A stretch of 11,565 nt of DNA from an uncultured Bacteroidota bacterium (GTDB lineage: Bacteria; Bacteroidota; Bacteroidia; Bacteroidales; SZUA-534). A model generated the notes under the pieces. That model was not told the DNA's origin. It did no database searches and saw only the letters and a list, made by a program, of their open reading frames with translations. Position numbers and translations under genes: made by a program. Where the stretch lies: positions 1 through 11,565 of the forward strand of contig CALABN010000008.1 in NCBI GenBank assembly GCA_937885735.1. Direction: 5' to 3'. Below are positions 7,753 through 11,565 of the stretch, piece by piece (within the stretch, counting starts at the first letter, position 1; each line of letters opens with the position of its first letter).

Positions 7753-7865
7753 GTGCATTCGTAATGCCAACATTCAAATCCTTTGTTTGGTTGGCGCGGA
7801 TTTGCTGTCAATAGTCTGAACCCAATCGTCACCACATCGTTTTTACTTGTGAATTTCTTTCAAAT

Positions 7866-7887
7866 TCGACTTGTGTCGACTCTTTTT
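7866..7887 (+). terminator. Weak intrinsic-terminator candidate downstream of asnB
   Basis: TCGAC (7866-7870) pairs with GTCGA (7875-7879) around TTGT, followed by CTC and five T (7883-7887). The five-pair stem is short and lies about 158 bases past the asnB stop, so termination may be weak. Bases 7877-7882 (CGACTC) can instead pair with GAGTCG (7898-7903), which would compete with this hairpin. Confidence 0.35.
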
Positions 7888-7903
7888 AAGCGGAATTGAG
7901 TCG
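7877..7903. repeat. Alternative hairpin arms CGACTC / GAGTCG
   Basis: CGACTC (7877-7882) and GAGTCG (7898-7903) are exact complements separated by 15 bases that include the T-run. The left arm overlaps the right arm of the 7866-7879 hairpin, so only one of the two structures can form at a time. Confidence 0.5.
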
Positions 7904-7949
7904 TTGCCGAAATTGAATGTTATGCGTTTCTACACCAAAATCAAACTTC

Positions 7950-7960
7950 TTAAAATTTAA
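7950..7960. repeat. AT-only palindrome TTAAA-A-TTTAA
   Basis: A perfect 11-base odd-centred palindrome centred at 7955, four bases upstream of the first TGTTGA word. Being all A/T, it is less informative than the GC-flanked palindromes further downstream. Confidence 0.35.
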
Positions 7961-7963
7961 TTA

Positions 7964-8038
7964 TGTTGAAAATATGTTGATTACTTTGTTGATAACTTAT
8001 GCGATTTTGTTGATGACTGGTTTTAAACCTGTTGATTA
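7964..8038. repeat. Five helically phased TGTTGA words, DnaA-box-like
   Basis: TGTTGA begins at 7964, 7975, 7987, 8008 and 8030, with spacings of 11, 12, 21 and 22 bases, near one or two turns of the helix. The nine-base extensions are TGTTGAAAA, TGTTGATTA, TGTTGATAA, TGTTGATGA and TGTTGATTA. The middle one (7987-7995) is TTATCAACA on the other strand, one base from the classical DnaA box TTATCCACA. An AT-rich stretch lies immediately downstream. The arrangement suits several protomers of one protein bound to the same face of the DNA. DnaA is one candidate, but the identity of the binder is inference. Confidence 0.45.
8019..8029. repeat. Palindrome with TTTTAAA core, GGTTT-T-AAACC
   Basis: A perfect 11-base odd-centred palindrome centred at 8024, between the fourth and fifth TGTTGA words. 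It shares the TTTTAAA core with 8042-8054 and 8150-8162, but the flanking pair of bases differs. Confidence 0.5.
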
Positions 8039-8041
8039 AAA

Positions 8042-8054
8042 GCATTTTAAATGC
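8042..8054. repeat. Palindrome with TTTTAAA core, GCATTT-T-AAATGC
   Basis: A perfect 13-base odd-centred palindrome centred at 8048, about 52 bases upstream of the candidate -7 element at 8100. The inner nine bases, ATTTTAAAT, are identical to those of the palindrome at 8150-8162. This suggests a paired operator, with one site above and one below the promoter. Confidence 0.5.
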
Positions 8055-8099
8055 ATTGATTTTTCTTGCATAAATCTAACATTCTGAAAATAAGAAAAA

Positions 8100-8107
8100 T
8101 ATTTTTG
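8100..8107 (+). promoter_or_regulatory. Candidate promoter -7 element for the hypothetical gene at 8172
   Basis: TATTTTTG is a perfect TAnnTTTG match, with a predicted start near 8114 and a leader of about 58 bases. The region upstream is A-rich and has no TTTG at the expected -33 spacing. This makes the promoter a plausible target for activation by something bound further upstream. Confidence 0.45.
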
Positions 8108-8149
8108 CGAATGGCTTGCATTTTTATGACAAACCACCTATATTCGTGC

Positions 8150-8162
8150 CGATTTTAAATCG
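8150..8162. repeat. Palindrome with TTTTAAA core, CGATTT-T-AAATCG
   Basis: A perfect 13-base odd-centred palindrome centred at 8156. It lies in the presumed leader, nine bases before the ATG at 8172. It shares ATTTTAAAT with 8042-8054, and the centres are 108 bases apart. It could be an operator, or an RNA hairpin near the translation start. Confidence 0.5.
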
Positions 8163-8171
8163 ATATTTATT

Positions 8172-8900
8172 ATGCCATACAGAAGATTGCCAAATACGGA
8201 TAGTGCACGTTTGCGTGCAATGCAAATTGCTCTTGAAAAATCTGAAAATGTCTTGCCTATGGACTTGCCATACAGCGCATCGACACTTCAGGAGTTGCGT
8301 TATTTCTTGCCAGAATTCAGCCAGGCGGTTATGATGCAACGTGATGTTTTTGAACGTCAAACCTCTAAAAACAAGCAGCATCAGGAGAGTTTCCGTAAGG
8401 CTCGTTTGTATATTTCGCACTTTATTCAAGTGCTTAACTTTGCAATTGCCCGTGGCGAGATGAAGCCAGAGACTCGCAAATATTTCAAATTGTCATCGGA
8501 TGAGACTAAATTGCCACAACTCAATACTGAAAAGGATGTTATCGAGTGGGGACGAATCTTGATTGATGGAGAACAACAGCGTATTTCAGAAGGCTTGTCG
8601 CCTGTCACCAATCCAACTATTGCTCGTGTAAAGGTTCATTATGAAGATTTTGTCCGTCTTAATATTTCGCAAAAGGGATTGCAGGATTCTAACTCAAAGG
8701 CTCTTGCAAAGATATCTGAATTACGTGGCAAGGCTGACCGCATTATATTGAGCATTTGGAATGAGGTCGAAAATCATTTCAATGATAATCCTGCTGCTGT
8801 CAAACGATTGAAATCGGCCGAATATGGTGTGGCATACGTTTATCGTAAGCACGAAAAGGTTGAGATTGAAATGGAAAAACTTAATTTGAAACTTTTTTAA
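8172..8900 (+). CDS. Conserved-looking hypothetical protein, soluble and mainly helical
   Basis: A 242-residue protein that I cannot place in a named family. The N-terminus MPYRRLPNTDSARLRAMQIA seems familiar from Bacteroidetes hypothetical proteins, but that is an impression from memory. There is no signal peptide and no hydrophobic segment long enough to span a membrane. Most of the chain (about residues 30-110 and 155-240) has a charged, amphipathic, helix-forming pattern with many Gln, Glu, Lys and Arg. A loop-rich middle (about 112-155) includes LPQLNTEKDVIEWGRILIDGE. The C-terminus, EKVEIEMEKLNLKLF, is strongly charged. It is probably cytoplasmic and may form a helical bundle or bind nucleic acid, but neither is shown. 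The gene stands alone, with a 463-base leader region upstream and a strong terminator after it. Confidence 0.85.
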   Translation: MPYRRLPNTDSARLRAMQIALEKSENVLPMDLPYSASTLQELRYFLPEFSQAVMMQRDVFERQTSKNKQHQESFRKARLYISHFIQVLNFAIARGEMKPETRKYFKLSSDETKLPQLNTEKDVIEWGRILIDGEQQRISEGLSPVTNPTIARVKVHYEDFVRLNISQKGLQDSNSKALAKISELRGKADRIILSIWNEVENHFNDNPAAVKRLKSAEYGVAYVYRKHEKVEIEMEKLNLKLF

Positions 8901-8922
8901 GTATCTGACTTTTCTAAAACAT

Positions 8923-8953
8923 AAAAGGTAGGACGAATGTCCTGCCTTTTTTT
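8923..8953 (+). terminator. Strong intrinsic terminator after the hypothetical gene
   Basis: Bases 8923-8934 pair with 8939-8950 around the loop GAAT, giving 12 pairs with one T-G wobble. The hairpin ends in seven T (8947-8953). It starts 23 bases after the stop at 8900 and 28 bases before the next ATG, so the hypothetical gene is a single-gene transcript. The A-run on the left arm may also let it work weakly in reverse. Confidence 0.9.
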
Positions 8954-8980
8954 ATACATTGCATAATAAAACATTGACAA

Positions 8981-9604
8981 ATGAGTGACGAAAAAACAAT
9001 AATAAGCATAGGCCGTCAGTTCGGCTGTGGTGGCAGGGTGGTAGGTCAGCGTTTGGCCGAAGAGCTTGGCTACGACTATTTCGATAAGGAACTCTTGGCT
9101 TTGGCTGCACAAGAGATAGGCTTCCAGCCTGAAGTTTTTGAGGCTGTTGATGAACAACCTCGTGGAAAAAATATTTTCCAGTCGTTCGGAGAGTTTATGT
9201 CTGGGCTGAATCCTTCTGACAATCTAATGTCGGACGACAATTTGTTTAAGGTTCAGAGCGATGTCATACGCAAGTTGGCCGATGAACGAAACTGCATCAT
9301 AGTTGGGCGTTGCTCCGACTATATCTTGCGTGACCACCCAAATTGCATCAGTGTGTTCCTTCACGCTGATATTGAGGACCGAATCAAGCGTGTTTGCGCA
9401 CGTATGCCTATTGAGCAAAACAAGGCTTTGGCCTTGATTGAACGTAACGACAAGCGAAGGGCAACGTACTATAATTATTATTCGAACAAGGTGTGGGGCC
9501 AGTCATCGACTTACGACTTGTCATTGAGTGTTTCACGCTTGGGAGTTCAAGGCGCAGTGGATGCCATTATTGATTTTGTCAACAGGGTGAAAGCCAACTT
9601 ATAA
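8981..9604 (+). CDS. Cytidylate-kinase-like P-loop protein
   Basis: A 207-residue protein of the cytidylate-kinase-like family (Pfam Cytidylate_kin2 type). The P-loop lies at about residues 11-22 (GRQFGCGGRVVG), in the GRQFGSGG form typical of the family. FDKELL follows at about 34-39, where the base-binding region begins. NCIIVGRCSDYIL (104-116) corresponds to the second conserved strand and loop, and the NDKRRATYYNYYSNKVWG segment at 156-173 supplies lid-like arginines. The family resembles Cmk but usually coexists with a genuine cmk, and to my knowledge its physiological substrate is not settled. NMP kinase activity is therefore inference. It starts with ATG just after the 8923-8953 terminator, so it needs its own promoter in 8954-8980; I see only a weak TACATTG word there. 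Confidence 0.82.
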   Translation: MSDEKTIISIGRQFGCGGRVVGQRLAEELGYDYFDKELLALAAQEIGFQPEVFEAVDEQPRGKNIFQSFGEFMSGLNPSDNLMSDDNLFKVQSDVIRKLADERNCIIVGRCSDYILRDHPNCISVFLHADIEDRIKRVCARMPIEQNKALALIERNDKRRATYYNYYSNKVWGQSSTYDLSLSVSRLGVQGAVDAIIDFVNRVKANL

Positions 9605-9644
9605 TTTGTTGAAAATCAAAATTTTTATTATTGCTGAATAATTG

Positions 9645-9652
9645 TACTTTTG
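9645..9652 (+). promoter_or_regulatory. Candidate promoter -7 element for the tRNA nucleotidyltransferase gene
   Basis: TACTTTTG is a perfect TAnnTTTG match and identical to the asnB element at 5838-5845. It places the start near 9659 and leaves a leader of about 64 bases before the ATG at 9723. No good -33 word was found at 19-21 bases upstream. Confidence 0.5.
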
Positions 9653-9722
9653 CGCGTTGTTTGAAAAATCCGCCTACGTATTGTATTTGGTTGATTTTTA
9701 ACAATGTGCAAATATTTGGCTG

Positions 9723-11132
9723 ATGAAAGAGCATCTTAACAACATCATATTTAAAACCATTTCGCAGATTTTAGGCGAACGAAACCAACAGGCGTTTGTC
9801 ATTGGAGGTTTTGTCCGTGACAAAATCTTGGGTCGTCCTTCTAAAGATATTGATATTGTAACACTCGGAAGTGGCATCGAGTTGGCGCAGGAAGTTGCGT
9901 CTCGATTGATGAAAAATCCAAAGGTTACAACATATAAGAATTTCGGCACAGCAATGTTCCGATACAAAGGCGTTGACGTTGAGTTTGTCGGCGCTCGAAA
10001 GGAGTCGTACAACCGCAATTCGCGCAAGCCTATTGTTGAGGATGGAACGCTTGAAGACGACCAACGCCGTCGTGATTTTACCATAAATGCCCTGGCTATC
10101 GACTTGCATCCCGACAGGTTCGGACAGTTGATAGACCCATTCAATGGCTTGCAGGATTTGCACGACAAGATAATTCGAACACCGCTTGAGCCAGACACCA
10201 CATATTCTGACGATCCTTTGCGTATGCTTCGTGCCATTCGTTTCGCAAATCAACTCGATTTCAAGATTACAGATGAGTCGCTTGACGCAATAGTTCGCAA
10301 CAAGGAACGTATCCGCATCATTTCAATGGAGCGTGTGTCGGAAGAATTCAACAAGATTATGCTCACACAGAGGCCTTCCACTGGCATTAAACTGTTGCAG
10401 AAGACAGGATTGTTGGCTATTGTTTTCCCTCAATTGGAGGCGCTCAAGGGAGTGGAAGTCGTCGATGGATGCCGTCATAAGGACAATTTTTTCCATACAA
10501 TGGAGGTGCTTGACAATATTTGTGAGCATTCTGATGATTTGTGGTTACGTTGGGCCGCTTTGTTGCACGATATTGCAAAGCCTGTCACCAAACGGTTTGT
10601 AAAAGGACAGGGTTGGACTTTCCACGGTCACGAGTTTGTTGGTGGAAAGATGATTCCTGGCATTTTCAAGAACCTCAAATTGCCGATGAACGAGAAGATG
10701 AAGTATGTCCAAAAACTGGTTATGCTGCATATGCGCCCAATTGTGCTTGTTGAGGATATTGTTACAGACAGTGCCGTGCGCCGTTTGCTATTTGAGGCTG
10801 GTGACGACATTGATGACCTGATGCTTTTGTGTGATGCCGACATAACTTCAAAAAATCCAGATAAGGTGTTGCGTTTCCTTGATAACTATCAATTAGTCAG
10901 ACGAAAACTGGTTGAAGTCGAGGAGAAGGATCGTGTGCGTAATTGGCAACCTCCAATTTCTGGAGAGGAGATAATAGCCACTTTTGCATTGCCACCCTGC
11001 CCCGCAATTGGTAATATCAAGAATGCCATAAAAGATGCCATTCTCGATGGTGTGATTGAAAATACACACGAGGCGGCTTATGAGTTTATGTTGGCAAAGG
11101 GGCGTGAACTTGGGCTTGAGCCAGTGAAGTAA
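9723..11132 (+). CDS. cca: CCA tRNA nucleotidyltransferase with HD domain
   Basis: Adds or repairs the 3'-CCA end of tRNAs using CTP and ATP without a template; cytoplasmic. The 469-residue product is a class II nucleotidyltransferase. The head motif [12 protein letters not shown] is at about 26-37, the catalytic DxD (DIDIV) at 42-46, and the strand FVGARKESY at 88-96. The base-selection motif [12 protein letters not shown] is at 114-125, and the neck motif [15 protein letters not shown] at 163-177. A metal-dependent HD domain follows, with [10 protein letters not shown] (His258), [12 protein letters not shown] (His282, Asp283) and HGHEFVGG (301-308). A bare nucleotidyltransferase could also be a poly(A) polymerase, but Bacteroidetes proteins of this length are normally assigned to CCA addition; sequence alone does not settle CCA- versus A- or CC-adding activity. 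It converges on the next gene with three bases between stop codons. Confidence 0.88.
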   Translation: MKEHLNNIIFKTISQILGERNQQAFVIGGFVRDKILGRPSKDIDIVTLGSGIELAQEVASRLMKNPKVTTYKNFGTAMFRYKGVDVEFVGARKESYNRNSRKPIVEDGTLEDDQRRRDFTINALAIDLHPDRFGQLIDPFNGLQDLHDKIIRTPLEPDTTYSDDPLRMLRAIRFANQLDFKITDESLDAIVRNKERIRIISMERVSEEFNKIMLTQRPSTGIKLLQKTGLLAIVFPQLEALKGVEVVDGCRHKDNFFHTMEVLDNICEHSDDLWLRWAALLHDIAKPVTKRFVKGQGWTFHGHEFVGGKMIPGIFKNLKLPMNEKMKYVQKLVMLHMRPIVLVEDIVTDSAVRRLLFEAGDDIDDLMLLCDADITSKNPDKVLRFLDNYQLVRRKLVEVEEKDRVRNWQPPISGEEIIATFALPPCPAIGNIKNAIKDAILDGVIENTHEAAYEFMLAKGRELGLEPVK

Positions 11133-11135
11133 TCT

Positions 11136-11565
11136 CTATTTGTCAAGGTATTTGTTCTTCAGTTCCACGTAGTGTGTCGCAGAATCGGCCACTATGGAGG
11201 ATGATTTTGGAATGTCCTTTATCTTTTTGGCGGGAATTCCTGCGTAAATGCTGTTAGGTTCCAGGTCCAAATTGCCAGTAACAAGAGCGTTTGCGCCTAT
11301 TATGGTGTTCTCGTTGATAATGGTGTTGTCCAATACGGTTGCGCCCATGCCAATCAGCACGTTGTCTTTTATTGTGGCTCCGTGGACAATGGCATTGTGC
11401 CCTATAGTGACGTTGTTGCCTATTTTGACTGTGGATTTTCCTTCAGAACTGTGAATCACGGCGTTGTCTTGCACATTTACGCCGTTGCCTATCGTCGCCG
11501 TCTGAATGATATGGACAGTGCCGTCGGCAGAATAATCAGACGAAACATAGTAGTCAGGGATTACT
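11136..11565 (-). CDS. Gamma-carbonic-anhydrase-like hexapeptide protein (5' end beyond window)
   Basis: The minus frame is open from the right edge to a TAG at 11138-11136, giving 142 or so residues without the N-terminus. A GTG at 11474 is internal, not the start, because the homologous chain continues upstream through IIQTATIGNGVNVQD. The body is a left-handed beta-helix of hexapeptide repeats. The three histidines expected to bind the metal are present: VIH, then GHNAIVHG with spacing 5 (compare Cam His81, His117, His122), and the NxQD motif is kept. IYAGIPAKKIKDI near the end is a family hallmark, followed by a helical tail. The place of the usual Arg-Gly-Asp is taken by Ser-Ser-Asp, followed by about eight extra residues, so hydratase activity is doubtful. 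Alternatives are a PaaY-like or other hexapeptide protein. It converges on cca. Confidence 0.8.
   Translation of the reverse strand, partial: VIPDYYVSSDYSADGTVHIIQTATIGNGVNVQDNAVIHSSEGKSTVKIGNNVTIGHNAIVHGATIKDNVLIGMGATVLDNTIINENTIIGANALVTGNLDLEPNSIYAGIPAKKIKDIPKSSSIVADSATHYVELKNKYLDK

Larger units (their letters stand above)
7709..8171. other. 463-base structured non-coding region between asnB and the hypothetical gene
   Basis: I found no coding frame of supportable quality and no tRNA-like or rRNA-like sequence here. In order, it holds: three tandem GCTTTRC words (7732-7752), a small hairpin GCATT-CGT-AATGC (7755-7767), a pair of mutually exclusive hairpins (7866-7903), five phased TGTTGA words (7964-8038), palindromes with AT-rich cores (7950-7960, 8019-8029, 8042-8054, 8150-8162), an AT-rich stretch (8036-8107), and a -7 promoter element (8100-8107). 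It is far longer than any other gap in the window, which suggests a regulatory or structural function. Base composition becomes clearly more AT-rich from about 7930 onward. Confidence 0.7.

Noticed and set aside
7709..8171. Chromosomal replication origin as a firm call
   Set aside because: The phased boxes and AT-rich stretch are suggestive. However, no box matches TTATCCACA exactly, the plus strand stays G-rich on both sides, and dnaA, gidA or rpmH are not adjacent.
11472..11474. GTG as the start of the hexapeptide protein
   Set aside because: The frame stays open to the window edge, and the residues upstream continue the hexapeptide pattern and the conserved NVQD motif.

Overview
The window looks like an ordinary chromosomal stretch of a member of the Bacteroidetes, probably Bacteroidales. 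The evidence is: an exported barrel protein of the OmpP1/FadL type found in that phylum; an exported protein of the kind often mislabelled 'asparagine synthetase B' in Bacteroidetes genomes; perfect TAnnTTTG promoter -7 elements in front of several genes; short intergenic gaps without strong Shine-Dalgarno sequences; and moderate GC with T/G-rich coding strands. I saw no insertion sequence, phage gene, CRISPR array, tRNA or rRNA.

Layout. Bases 1-93 hold the Gly/Ser-rich C-terminus of a gene entering from the left (+). It is followed 27-28 bases later by the outer-membrane barrel protein (+, 121-1575). A strong bidirectional terminator (1602-1631) separates this pair from a leftward unit of dnaB (4451-2916) and, two bases later, the exported 'asparagine synthetase B-like' protein (2913-1648). 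Divergent from dnaB is ispE (+, 4552-5379). It converges on a small S4-domain Hsp15/HslR-like gene (-, 5765-5385), with an 18-base inverted repeat spanning both stop codons. Divergent from hslR is a full-length glutamine-dependent asparagine synthetase, asnB (+, 5864-7708).

A 463-base non-coding region (7709-8171) follows. It is the most structured DNA in the window, with competing hairpins, five TGTTGA words spaced 11/12/21/22 bases apart that resemble degenerate DnaA boxes, several odd-centred palindromes with AT-rich cores, and a promoter-like -7 element. It precedes an unrecognised 242-residue helical protein (8172-8900), which ends in a strong intrinsic terminator. Then come a cytidylate-kinase-like P-loop protein (8981-9604), a CCA-adding-type tRNA nucleotidyltransferase with an HD domain (9723-11132), and, converging on it, the C-terminal part of a gamma-carbonic-anhydrase-like hexapeptide protein that runs off the right edge (11565-11136).

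The genes are mostly unrelated housekeeping functions: replication helicase, isoprenoid precursor synthesis, ribosome-associated quality control, asparagine synthesis and tRNA 3'-end maturation. No single pathway links them. The best candidates for something undescribed are the 7709-8171 region with the hypothetical protein it precedes, and the divergent gamma-carbonic-anhydrase-like protein, whose usual Arg-Gly-Asp motif reads Ser-Ser-Asp.
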